Part shown: piece by piece, positions 49,761 to 59,036 of the stretch
How positions within the stretch are numbered: position 1 is the stretch's first letter
Layout: each line of letters starts with the position of its first letter
NCBI GenBank assembly: GCA_905221605.1
Contig: CAJNDS010002746.1
Coordinates: 869,889-933,888 of the forward strand
Source of the DNA: Symbiodinium natans
Lineage: Eukaryota; Sar; Dinophyceae; Suessiales; Symbiodiniaceae
Direction: 5' to 3'
Length of the DNA: 64,000 bases
Made by a program: the position numbers and the translations under genes
The notes under the pieces: model-generated
The model's input: only the letters and a program-made list of their open reading frames with translations
Databases searched by the model: none
What the model was told of the DNA's origin: nothing

Positions 49761-49984
49761 GGGTACCAGTCCATAGGGATTGGCAGCCTGAGGTAGACCC
49801 TAAACCCTAAACCCTAAACCCTAAACCCTAAACCCTAAACCCTAAACCCTAAACCCTAGACTCCTAAACCCTAGCCCATGACTTGCAACCGAAATGGGCC
49901 TCGCCACTCGACTTGCAAGCTGCGTTGGGAGGGGGGAGGCTGGAGTCTCGGTTTCAGGGATGTGGGGGGTAGGGTGGGGGGGAG

Positions 49985-50100
49985 GGTTGGGTTTAGGGTT
50001 TAGGGTTTAGGGTTTAGGGTTTAGGGTTTAGGGTTTAGGGTTTAGGGTTTAGGGTTTAGGGTTTAGGGTTTAGGGTTTAGGTTTTAGGGCTTAGGGTCTA
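49985..50100 (+). repeat. TTTAGGG array
   Basis: About 14 units. On the minus strand it lies immediately beyond the terminal exon of the 50105-54451 gene, whose stop codon falls at the array edge. Confidence 0.95.
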
Positions 50101-50104
50101 GGGT

Positions 50105-53100
50105 TTAGGCCGGGCCACTGTTCAGCATCTGCTGCATCTGCTCGCTGTTGTACATCTCCTTCTCGCGACATTCATCGGGGACACTGCAGGGGCCACCCTA
50201 AACCCTAAACCCTAAACCCTAAACCTGGGGCCCCACACCCATGCAAAGGGCTTGGGGGGCATAGGGTTGAAGTTGAAAAAGATGCATGGGCCTAGCAGGC
50301 CCCAAACCTAGACAAACCCTAAACCCTAAAACTCTCAAGGGATTAAGACTCGCACCCACAAGGTCGTGCCCCTAAAGTATACTCCGAATCTGGCCCTTAT
50401 ACTACCTTAAGGACCTGTAAAACGGGCCCCAAAACCCCAAGGGCACAACCACAAGAGTCCAAGGTCCCTAAACCCTAAACCATAAACCCTAAACCTTAAA
50501 CCACCCCATGCCCTGTAAATCCCACAGTTCCCCCGCCTGACCACTCTTCTGGGCTGCCTCGGCCGCATCAGCAGCACGTTTGGCAGCGTCCTTGACCCAA
50601 TCCTCACAACGGCTGCGGGGTTTAGGGTTTAGGGTTAAGGGTTTAGGGTTTAGGGTTTGGGGTTTAGGGCCTAGGGTTTAGGGTTTAGGGATCTCACAGC
50701 GGCCGCGGGGTTTCAGGGTTCAGGGCTCAGGGCTTGGAATGTCGGGTTTAGGGTGGAATTAGGGTGTTGGACTGGGGGGCTGAATATTTAGTCGTGGAGG
50801 CATGAATTATGAGCCCTACGAGGTTTGACCCTCCTAAACCCTAAACCCTAAACCCTAAACCGCCTAAGCTGTCAGGGTGTAGAATTTAGGGATCGGGCTG
50901 CTTGCTGAGACTGAGGGTGGGGACCTGGGGAGGAGGGCCTGTGGGCATCAGTTGACATGGCTTTAGGTGGGTTTAGGGTTTAGGGTTTAGGGTCTTTAAA
51001 ACTTTAGCCAGCGCTCTTCGCCTCTAGGGGACGTGCGTTCTTGGAAAGCTCCCCAAGCCTTCCCCTCACGCGGCGGCCTGGTCTTGAATGTCGCCCGCCA
51101 TCTGCTGTGCCTTCCGAGCAAGGGTTCAGGGCTTCTCAACCCTAAGGTTTAGGGTTTAGGGTTTAGGGTTTAGGGTTTAGGGTTTAGGGTTTAGGGTTTA
51201 GGGTTTAGGGTTTAGGGTTTAGGGCTAGGGTTCAGGGAACCCAAGGCTTTAGGGAACTCGAAGTTTCGGGGCTTACAGAGCTCAGCATCTCGGGGAAACC
51301 CTTGCAAGTGAGCGAGATCAACTTTCCCAAGGGTTTTAGGGTTTAGGGTTTGGGGTTTAGGGTTTAGGGTTTGGGGTTTGCGGCGCGCTGGCCATCCGAA
51401 CTTCGGCCAAAACACGGAGAACACCACCCGAAGTCCGCCGTCCTGGGGGGCTGGGCCTCAACCCTAAACCCTAACCCCGAAATACTAAACCCTAAACCCT
51501 AAACCCTAAACCCAAAACTCCAGCCTTGGGGCGTTCCCCCTTTGTGGTGTCAGTGCACATACTCAGAGGCCTTCCAAAAAAGGCATTTCCTAAGTAAGAC
51601 GGTTTAAAGGGGAACCCCTGATCCTGAACCCCAGAATCCCAAAACCCTACACCCAGACAGCCGGGTTGATCCGACGTATGGGACCTCCATTCTGTGCCCA
51701 AACCTACACGGAACACTTCTGCAAACAGAGGCCCTATACAACCCCATCATGTAGAACAACCACCCACTTGACAATCTTTATTCAAGTTCGCACCGATGAC
51801 GTAGTAAAAGCTTTAGCCCCGCAAACATGAAAGGTGACGTACCCGCTCGATCCTCTGAGGACTCAGGATTCGCAGGTGTTACACCTGGGTGGTTGCGACG
51901 ACGAAGCCAACCCTACACCCGTGGGCCTGAAAAAAAACTTGAAAATTCCTACGCCCTAAACCCTAAGCCTTGAACCCTAAACCCGTAAACCCTAAACTCT
52001 AAACCGGCGGACGCACAGCCCATTAAACCCCCAAAGCCACACCCGAAGATCTCATGACCAGCCTGTGCAGCGTATTCCGAAGCCATCCCGCGATAGTCCA
52101 CCCTGGCCGGGCTCCGGTTTGGGGTTTGGGGTTTAGGGTGTAGGGTTTGGGGCTTCTAGAACAGGGGGTTTCAAGCTTATACAAGGCTTCAGTTTTTGCT
52201 TCGGGATATAGGATATAGGGTTTTGCTAAGGGTCAATGTGCCTCATTATTATGTGCTTAAGGCTTGGGCCCCAAAGTCCCCATACGGGAGGTACTGTAGG
52301 AATAGGCCTTCATTTAGGGATTGCAGAGCCCTGCGCCCTAAACTCAAGTTTCGAAGATGAGACGCCTCATAAACCCTAAACCACAAAACCCAAACCCTCT
52401 AAGCCCTAAGCCCCAAGCCCGAAACCCGAAACCCCAAACCTCAAACGCCGGCTTTTCGGCTTCAAGGAGTAAGGGCTTCAGGGTTCAGGGTAAAGGGTTC
52501 AGGGTGTTAGGGCTGAGGGGTTGCGGGTGGGAGGCTTAGGCTTTTCGGGGTTTCGGGATTACAGCGTAAAACCATAGGGCACAGCGTGAAGGGGGATGCG
52601 GCAGTGGGACGTGGGTGCATGAGCTGCCCTCTTTAAGAACCATCTCTCAAGTTGGGTCTCTTCACCTCATATGCTGTTTAAGGGCTTGGGGCTTCAAGGT
52701 TCTGCAGCCCATGCAGCTCAAACCCTAAACCCTAAACCCTACATGTGGCTTGCGAGCCAGAGAAGTGGGAGACTTGTAATGTGAACACTGGCAGCACCCA
52801 AGGCAGGAAAACCCAAAATATAAACCCTAAACCCTGAACCCGAGCAAGACACCCCTGCAAAGGCCTTGGGCTTTCCTTAGAGACCCAAAGCCTTGAATTT
52901 GGGTAGGTCATAACCATGAAGCCCCCCTGTATATTTTGGGATTCTTCGGTATAAGGATAAGAAAGGGTAGATTTTGTGATTTTCAGGCACGGGGCTTAGG
53001 TTTCTCAGGGCCCCGAACCCTGAACCCTAAACCCTAAACCCTAAACCCTAAACCGCCTAAACCCTAAACCCTAAGACTCTGCGAGCAGCAGGCATGGTGT

Positions 53101-54451
53101 GAACACAGCCCGAGTGTCTGCCCAAGCATCTGCTGGAGCTTGGCCGCGCCCTGCAGCAGTTTAGGGTTTAGGGATCAGGGTTTAGGGTTTAGGGTTCAGG
53201 GAGGGCTTTAATAAGGTTGGTGGGCATACCGTACAACCGAGCTGGAGGGGAATACTTGGGACTCCGGGCTACCGGCTTCCTTGTCGATGACTCTTGCAGT
53301 CTCTATAAGCTACTTTACCCTAAACCCTAAACCCTAAACGCCAAACCCTAAACCCTAAACCCTAAACCCTAAAGCCCTAAACCCCGGACCCGAGACCCAA
53401 AGCCCGACCCTCTGACCCCGAATCACCCGAAAAAAAAAAAAAACCTTCATACCCTAAATCCCTAAACCTGAAGACCTAAAACCTACAACTTAAACCTCAA
53501 CCCAAACCCCAAAGCCCAAACCGTAAACTCTACACCCCAATGACACTTGCCTCTCCGCGGCTCATTGCTTGGAGCAGCTCGCCGCCATCGCCTTCCTCCC
53601 ACTTCTTCACCTGCCGCAGGGTCTAGGGTTTAAGGTTTAGGGTTTAGGGTTTAGGGTTTAGGGTTTAGGGTTTAGGGTTTAGGGCCCCAAGGGCTTAAAG
53701 GGCTCAAAAGGGCTAGAGAGGTGGAGTTCGGTGGGTTGAGTTGGGGGTTGCGGTTGCGGGTTTTTTAAAGTTTTTTTCGGCTGATGGGGTTAGGCTTTCT
53801 TGACCTCCTCTTCAGGGCCGGAGGGGAGGGGGAGGGCAGGGGGCGGGGAGCGGGGGTAGCCTTTAGGGTCTATCGGTTTTAAGAACATTCGGCTTGGAGA
53901 GACCCACAACCTCCAAAGCTGTTGAAACAGGGAATGTGCCATTATGCTGTTCGAACCTTTGAGAAATAAGACTCCCTGTCTTGATTGAACCGCTGACTTG
54001 CTATAGGTTATACTATCGTACTAGCAGGGGGGGGGGGGGGGGGTTGGGGTGTTAATGGCAGGTTCTATAGAAATGTGGGGGTTCCGGCCCCATAAAGCTT
54101 GAAAAAGTATTCCAAGTCGATTCCAGACTATCACTATTGCCAATTCAACCCTCGGTCCCTCTCATCCCCCTGACCCAGAGCCTAACAGCATCCCCAGGCT
54201 GAATAGACCTAAACCCTAAACCCTAAACCCTAAACCCTAAACCCTAAACCCTAAACCCTAAACCCTAAACCTCAACCCTAAACCCTAAACCCTAAACCCT
54301 AAACCCTAAACCCTAAACCCTAAACCCTAAACCCTAAACCCTAAGCCCTGTCCGCGTCGCATGCCTGCGCTTCGGCCTCCGCGCTGGCCTTCTTCGCGCG
54401 CTCGTTGAGGAGGCCGAAGACCTTCCCACTTTCAAACGCCGCCCCACCCAT
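50105..54451 (-). CDS. unknown Ala/Glu/Gln-rich helical protein, complete 8-exon gene (202 codons)
   Basis: Exons in transcript order: 54451-54347 (ATG), 53610-53547, 53150-53078, 52102-52005, 51442-51402, 51110-51070, 50612-50505 and 50183-50105 (TAA). They total 609 nt with matching phase at all seven junctions. Acceptors are mostly CAG (GCGGCAG, TGCTGCAG, CGGCCAG, CCCCCAG, CCCGCAG, CCTGCAG). Donors are GTGTCA, GTCTTA, GTTTAG, GTTCGG, GTGAGG and GTGGTT, plus one GC donor in the first intron. Start MGGAAFESGKVFGLLNERAK. A Gly/Ala-rich hydrophobic centre reads AAQAGHEIFGCGFGGLMGCA. The Ala-rich helix CEDWVKDAAKRAADAAEAAQ follows, and the tail EMYNSEQMQQMLNSGPA. Composition suggests a membrane-associated or LEA-like helical protein. 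No family is assigned. Confidence 0.6.
51140..51230 (+). repeat. TTTAGGG array
   Basis: About 12 units in an intron of the minus-strand gene; seen from that strand it is a CCCTAAA array just before an acceptor. Confidence 0.95.
51525..51625. mobile_element. divergent inverted-repeat element related to family A
   Basis: TTGGGGCGTTCCCCCTTTG at the left and TTTAAAGGGGAACCCCTGA at the right. The centre differs from typical copies. Confidence 0.4.
51661..51754 (+). CDS. plus-strand terminal exon-like ORF inside a minus-strand intron
   Basis: CACCCAGACAG acceptor, then RVDPTYGTSILCPNLHGTLL, QTEALYNPIM and TAG. It lies within an intron (51443-52004) of the minus-strand gene, so it would be a nested or overlapping gene, or a relic. 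Confidence 0.35.
51827..51973 (+). CDS. unrecognised 48-residue ORF
   Basis: ATG at 51827, MKGDVPARSSEDSGFAGVTP, GWLRRRSQPYTRGPEKKLEN, to TGA after a few CCCTAAA-encoded residues. Another plus frame in the same stretch is also open (VLHLGGCDDEANPTP). Nested in the same minus-strand intron. Confidence 0.3.
   Translation: MKGDVPARSSEDSGFAGVTPGWLRRRSQPYTRGPEKKLENSYALNPKP
53216..53330 (+). CDS. plus-strand terminal exon-like ORF inside a minus-strand intron
   Basis: After TTTAATAAG the frame reads LVGIPYNRAGGEYLGLRATG, FLVDDSCSLYKLLY, then a TAA in the following CCCTAAA units. Natural composition. It lies in the intron 53151-53546 of the minus-strand gene. Confidence 0.4.
54205..54345 (-). repeat. 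CCCTAAA array
   Basis: About 20 units adjoining the first exon of the minus-strand gene. On that strand it is the TTTAGGG array that begins intron 1. Confidence 0.95.
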
Positions 54452-54768
54452 GTTACATAGGGTTTCGGGTTTAGGGTTTAGGGTTTGGGGTTTAGGGTTT
54501 CGGGTTTAGGGTTTTAGGTTAGGGTTTCGGGTTTAGAGTTTAGAGGTTAGCATTTAGGGTTTAGGGTTTTAGGGTTCAGGGATGAGGGTTTGATTGCGTT
54601 TCCCTAGCCCTTCCCTAGATCCTTCAGAGCCTGAAGAGCTTGGGATTGGGGTTTCGGGTTTGCAAGCCTTAGGTTGCTTCCTTGGTGCTTGGTTTGGTGT
54701 AGGGCGGCTGTAGCGTGGTTGAGCGAGCGACAGGAGGCTGCCTATAGGGCAATCCTACCTTAGGGACC

Positions 54769-54919
54769 AAAAGAACCCCTAAAAGGGTTTATGGTCCATA
54801 TACCTTAATAGGAATTATAGTCTAGGGTATATAGCCCCATTTTTAAAAGAACCCTAAAAGGGTTTATGGTCCATATACCTTAATAGGAATTATAGTATAG
54901 GGTATATAACCCCATTTTA
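54769..54919. mobile_element. tandemly duplicated family H element
   Basis: Two 75-76 bp copies (54769-54844, 54845-54919) of AAAAGAACCC(C)TAAAAGGGTTTATGGTC...CCCCATTTT. They are ~97% identical, followed by TAGGGTTCATTTC. Related single copy at 19410. Confidence 0.8.
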
Positions 54920-55169
54920 GGGTTCATTTCGTCTCCAAGGTAAGAATGAGCCAGATGAGGGGGAAGGGCCAGTCTTCGAAAGAACAAAGGCCCAACGGCT
55001 CTAAGCCTCAAGCCTTAAACCTCAACCCCGTGCAAAACAAATCTTGAGCTCAGGGGGGATGTTGTTGTAGAACCCTAAACCCGAAACCCTAAAACCTGAA
55101 ACCCTAAACCCTAAAGCCTATATAAACCCTAAACCCTAACCCCTAAACCCTGAACCCTGAACCCTAAAC

Positions 55170-55753
55170 CCTGTCCGAAGACAGGCCTGCTCTGCTTCGC
55201 CGAGCACCTTCTCTCGATGCTCCTCCTGTACAGGGACCCGATGCCCGCGTTGAACCCACACCTCGAAGAAGAATAGCAACGAAACATACCAAGCTGTATG
55301 TGAAGAGGGACCGCCTTATAATAAGCCCCAACAAGGACCAGAAGTTAGTGAACTCACCACATCCGGTCATTTACTAGGGGATAGGTTTAGGGGGGACCCT
55401 CGGGGAGAGAGATCCTCTCAACAAGGTCCCTGTTGAAGAGAGCCAGAAAAGGGTTGAGAAGGGTTCCGGGATGACACTGTCTTGGTGCACCCGTCTCCTG
55501 CTCCTTGAGCAACTGCTCGTGGTCTTTCCCCGCCTGCATGAGGAAACGGCTTCCTCAGCCCTAAACCCTCAACCCTGAAACCCTAAACCCTAACCCCTTA
55601 CAACCCTAACTCCTAAATGCTAGCAGCCCTCGTAGCCCCTAAACCCTGCCAGCCCTGTGATCTCAAAAGCGTTGCGGCGAGGCTCTCCAGCCACCAGTAC
55701 GCAGCGTTGCTGACATCGAAGATACCAACTGCGTGGACCCCCACCACCGTCAT
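55170..55753 (-). CDS. cluster of three minus-strand exons, partial gene
   Basis: Candidate exons are 55753-55645, 55533-55491 (acceptor TTTCCTCATGCAG, donor GTGCAC) and 55225-55170 (acceptor CCCTGTACAG, donor G|GTTTAG). The first starts with ATG, reads MTVVGVHAVGIFDVSNAAYW and WLESLAATLLRSQG, and uses a G|GTTTAGG donor. The most protein-like frames of the second and third (AGKDHEQLLKEQET; EEHREKVLGEAEQACLRT) do not join in phase with the first. The frames that do join are Gly/Arg-rich. At least one boundary is therefore wrong or another exon intervenes. The charged helices resemble the adjacent minus-strand gene. Confidence 0.4.
55380..55465. mobile_element. family F copy 2
   Basis: GGGATAGGTTTAGGGGGGACCCTC, CTCAACAAGGTCCCTGTTGAAGAGAG and GAGAAGGGTTCC match 29795-29888; the right terminus is eroded. 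Confidence 0.55.
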
Positions 55754-56079
55754 ATAGGGGGGTTTATAGGGCTTAGGGCTTAGGGTTTAAAGTTTAGGGT
55801 TTGGGGTTTGGGGGGTTATCATAGGAGAATTATACGGGGACCATCAGGGAATACTTGTCCTAAATATTGCGACCCCTACAGTATGGACTTAGCGTGTGCC
55901 GGCAATCTTCGCCATCCTGCACGTTGGCTGGATCCCAGAAAGATTGTGTTTCTTACTTCTCCAATAACCAAAGGGCAAAAAAACTTAACATTATGATTCC
56001 TACTAAAGATGTAAGGACACCGCAAACGTGTCAAGCTCAACCATTGGCTAAGGAAGGTTTCGAAGATCTTTCCTGACAG

Positions 56080-56351
56080 CGAGTCCATCCTGCACTGTGT
56101 GGACAATCTCCTCGTTCCAAGGATGAAAAGGGTGGAGGCTGTTCTGCCCCTTCTTTTGTGGCTCCTCTGTACGCTAAGCTCAACGCGAAGCTCAGGCGGC
56201 AGATTGCGGAATGCGGAGGTGCCAGGCGGGAGCAGGCGGGCGCTCACATGGTAAGGAGCCTGTGGTAGGCGGAGCATTGGTGCTCTTTGTGGCCAGAGCG
56301 CTCCCCAGACATCACGGGACGGAAACACAAGCCGGTGCACTGCGGACTGCG
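56080..56351 (+). CDS. unknown protein, two exons
   Basis: Exon 56080-56250 (acceptor TTTCCTGACAG, consensus donor CACATG|GTAAGG; 57 codons) reads RVHPALCGQSPRSKDEKGGG, APSFVAPLYAKLNAKLRRQI and AECGGARREQAGAHM. It joins in phase 0 to 56297-56351 (GTGGCCAG; SAPQTSRDGNTSRCTADC, donor G|GTCGGG or read-through). The opposite strand has a 154-codon ATG ORF (55876-56340), the longest minus ORF of the window. Both splice sites favour plus, but this cannot be settled here. Confidence 0.45.
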
Positions 56352-56917
56352 GTCGGGATCCTGAACGGACCCTAAACCCTAAACCCTAAAGCACAAACCA
56401 TAAACCCTAAACCCTAAACATTTTGGAGGGCTTGGGGCTGCGAGTTCGAGGTCGAGGTTTGGAGGGCTATGGGTTCAAAGAGCGTAGCCTCCCCCCGCCG
56501 CCCCTCCTAAACCCGAAAGCCTGGCCCGTAAACGCCTGAACCTCAATAGCCCTATAACCCTACACTTTCCGGGTTGAAATATGGGGTTTCCGACCATGGG
56601 AGTAAGGTTTTAGAATTAGTGTTCAAGAGATTTAGGGTTTAGGGTCTGTCTGGGGGACCGGTGACCTGTTTGGGGAGATAGCCACATGATGGTCCGGATT
56701 GGTCCCTTGCTGTCCGATCAGGGGCTTTCAGAAAGCACGGGTAAACCGTGGAGCATTTGAGGCGGGAACGCTACATCCTGAAACCTGATAGAATAATCGT
56801 GTTTGGGGTGTAGGGCTTAGGAAGATACTTGCTTCGTCCCCCAGAAGCATAAGATGTGAGAAACCCCAAGCTTTTGGTAGATTACCGCAAACAACAAACA
56901 CGGTTCTCGACCCGGGA

Positions 56918-57018
56918 GTAACCTGGGAATAAACAGGGTACCCTTTTTGGTTTTAAGGGGATTATAAGGGAACCCCAACCCTAAAAAAATCAAATAAGGG
57001 CCTACTCCGGGTCCTAGG
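56918..57018. mobile_element. family B element with GT...AG ends
   Basis: GACCCGGGAGTAACC at the left and TACTCCGGGTCCTAG at the right. The interior GGAATAAACAGGGTACCC and ATTATAAGGGAACC matches 62857-62958. From GTAAC to CCTAG it is bounded like an intron. Confidence 0.75.
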
Positions 57019-57338
57019 GTTTCATCAGGCTGGCCGACAATTAAAGAAAGAAGCTACGGCGGCTCTCGTCTAGTTGAGCCTACACCCTTAGCCCCAAAAC
57101 CCTCAACCCCTAGCACCCCACCCAAAAACCACTAAAAACCCTAATCCCTGAACCCTCAACCCCTGAGCCCTGAGCTTTTGACGCGAAACCCCCCAGCCCC
57201 TCAACCCCTAAATCTCCGAACCCCTAAAACCCATAAACCCTAAACCCTAAACCCCAAATACCCTAACCCTAAACCCTAAACCCTAAACCCTAAACCCCAA
57301 ATACCCTACCCCTCAACCAGCTCCACCTCTTGCTGCAG

Positions 57339-57607
57339 CGACCTTGGGGGGGCGCATTCTTGCAAGAGTGTTCGATTTGGACTCCAAAGTCTCTCGGGTG
57401 TATTGGCAGTTTATAGGGCTCATGGGCCTTTTTGTGGATTGTATGTACCCTAAACCCCAAACCCTAAACCCTAAACCCTAAACCCTAAACCATAAGCCCT
57501 CAAACCCTAAACCCCAGAACCTCATTTCCTAAACCCGAAACCCCCAAACCATGTTGGGAGGAGTGTCGGGGCCTTGAAAGAGACGGCAGGTCTTCCAGAG
57601 TTCGCAG
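57339..57607 (+). CDS. unknown protein, two exons
   Basis: Exon 57339-57397 (CTTGCTGCAG; donor TCGG|GTGTAT) reads RPWGGAFLQECSIWTPKSL. In phase it joins 57518-57607 (ACCCCAG; TSFPKPETPKPCWEECRGLE, RDGRSSRVR; donor TCGCAG|GTATGC). A second frame of the latter exon (VGRSVGALKETAGLPEFA) is also good. Upstream and downstream partners are not settled. Confidence 0.4.
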
Positions 57608-57645
57608 GTATGCGGGGAACCTCATGCATGGAGTCTGGGTAGTTA

Positions 57646-57720
57646 CATGGTCCCTTAGCATGGGCCCTTGAAAGGGCACCCCTTGTATACCACATACAAA
57701 GTAGGGGCCCACATGCCTAC
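57646..57720. mobile_element. family I-related element
   Basis: GTTACATGGTCCCTTAGCAT at the left; the inner GGGCACCCCTTGTATACCACATAC is partly palindromic. Abuts the family J element that follows. Confidence 0.45.
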
Positions 57721-57722
57721 CC

Positions 57723-57850
57723 CTAGACTACTAATTGCTTAAGAACACCAAACAAATGAACAATAGTCTTCAGTCTTCCTTATTAAGGCCAATATAGGGA
57801 TTATTTTTATTTTTTTATTCTTTTGGGGTTCTTAAGCAAATAGTAGTAGA
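57723..57850. mobile_element. family J element
   Basis: CTAGACTACTAATTGCTTAAGAAC and GTTCTTAAGCAAATAGTAG form ~19 bp terminal inverted repeats around an AT-rich centre with a T run. Confidence 0.7.
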
Positions 57851-58000
57851 TGGCCCCCTTGTAGCTTGCTAAGTTGAGGGTCTTCTAGGGCTCGATTTTG
57901 CGGAGTGTAGGGCCTTTACGGTTTGGGGCTTCGGCGCAGGCAACCCTAAACCCTAAACCCGAAGCCCTAGACCCTAAACACTAAACCCTCAACCCTAAAG

Positions 58001-58826
58001 TGCTTTGACGGAGTGTCGAAAGCTTTAGCATGCTTCAGTAAGTCCGTGGACATGCTCCGGCTCAATGAAAAGCTGGAGGCACCCCAGCCCCCCCTCAAGG
58101 TAACTCAGATTCAGGGCTTCCAAGGCTCAGTTCTAAGGGTTTAGGGTTCAGGGCTTTGAGGTTGTACGGGTTTCGAGACCCAACACTGCTATAAACCCTA
58201 AACCCCAAAACCCTACACCCGAAGCTCCAAACCCTAAACCCTGATGCCCTACGCTCGTGGGTACATTGCATGGATTCGAGTCCGCTTCCTAATATTGCGG
58301 GGGACTCGGTGGTTGCCCCAAAAGTCCTACACCAAAGAGCCTTAAGCTTGGGGACACAAGAAAAGTCATCCCCAAAACCCAAAACCCTAAACCCTGAACC
58401 CTAAACCCTGATGCCGACAAGCGGCTGCTGAAGCGCCTGCACTTCGGCACCAGAGGTCTCCTTGACAACGTTGGGATCTTACAGACGATTTGGGGTTGAG
58501 AGGCTTAGGGTGACCCACGCTAAACCCTAAACCCAAAACCCATCTAAACCATCTAAACCATCTAAACCCATCTAAACAGACCCGAAACCCAAAACCCCCT
58601 TGCGTCCCTCCTCAAGCCTGACCGATGGGTAAAGCCCTAAACCCTAGATCCCTCCACATAGGAGACCGCAAGCCAAGAACCCAATTTTGATCCAAAGACC
58701 GCGCCCTAAACCCTTAACCCTAAACCCCAAACCCTAAACCCTGAACCCGAAACCCTGCCCCAAACCCAACTCCAAAGACCTGCGACCCCAGACCCATCTT
58801 CGAGAAAAACCACGGGGACTGAGTGA
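58001..58826 (+). CDS. unknown protein, last three exons
   Basis: Exons 58001-58099 (CCTAAAG acceptor, consensus CAAG|GTAACT donor), 58422-58494 (GACAAG; G|GTTGAG) and 58792-58826 (GACCCCAG) chain in phase to TGA. They read FDGVSKALACFSKSVDMLRL, NEKLEAPQPPLK, RLLKRLHFGTRGLLDNVGIL, QTIW and PSSRKTTGTE. Leu/Lys-rich amphipathic sequence; no named domain. The intron between exons 1 and 2 contains another open plus frame (58244-58390). Confidence 0.55.
58244..58390 (+). CDS. 48-residue ORF within an intron
   Basis: ATG-initiated MPYARGYIAWIRVRFLILRG, TRWLPQKVLHQRALSLGTQE, then a repeat-derived tail and TAA. Its composition is gene-like. It may be an alternative exon of the surrounding model. Confidence 0.3.
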
Positions 58827-58849
58827 GCAGTTATCTACGGCTAGTTACA

Positions 58850-58990
58850 TGGTCCCTTGATATGAGCCCTTACATGGGTTTAGGGTTCAGGGTGCAGGGT
58901 ATGTACCCCTTATATAAACCCAAAGGCCCATACTTCAGAACCCTGTGAAGAAGGTAACGGACCGTATCAAGAGACCCTATAGCTTCCCTT
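58850..58990. mobile_element. family I-related element with telomere units inside
   Basis: GTTACATGGTCCCTTGATAT at the left, AGGTAACGGACCGTATCAAG at the right. TTTAGGGTTCAGGGTGCAGGG lies in the interior. Confidence 0.5.
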
Positions 58991-59036
58991 AGAAATTCGG
59001 GAACTAGCTATATCCCTTCAGTTGCCCTTGAGGGGG

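Noticed and set aside
55876-56340. 154-codon minus ORF
   Set aside because: Overlaps two plus exons with consensus acceptor and donor and matching phase. Kept only as an alternative in the plus entry.
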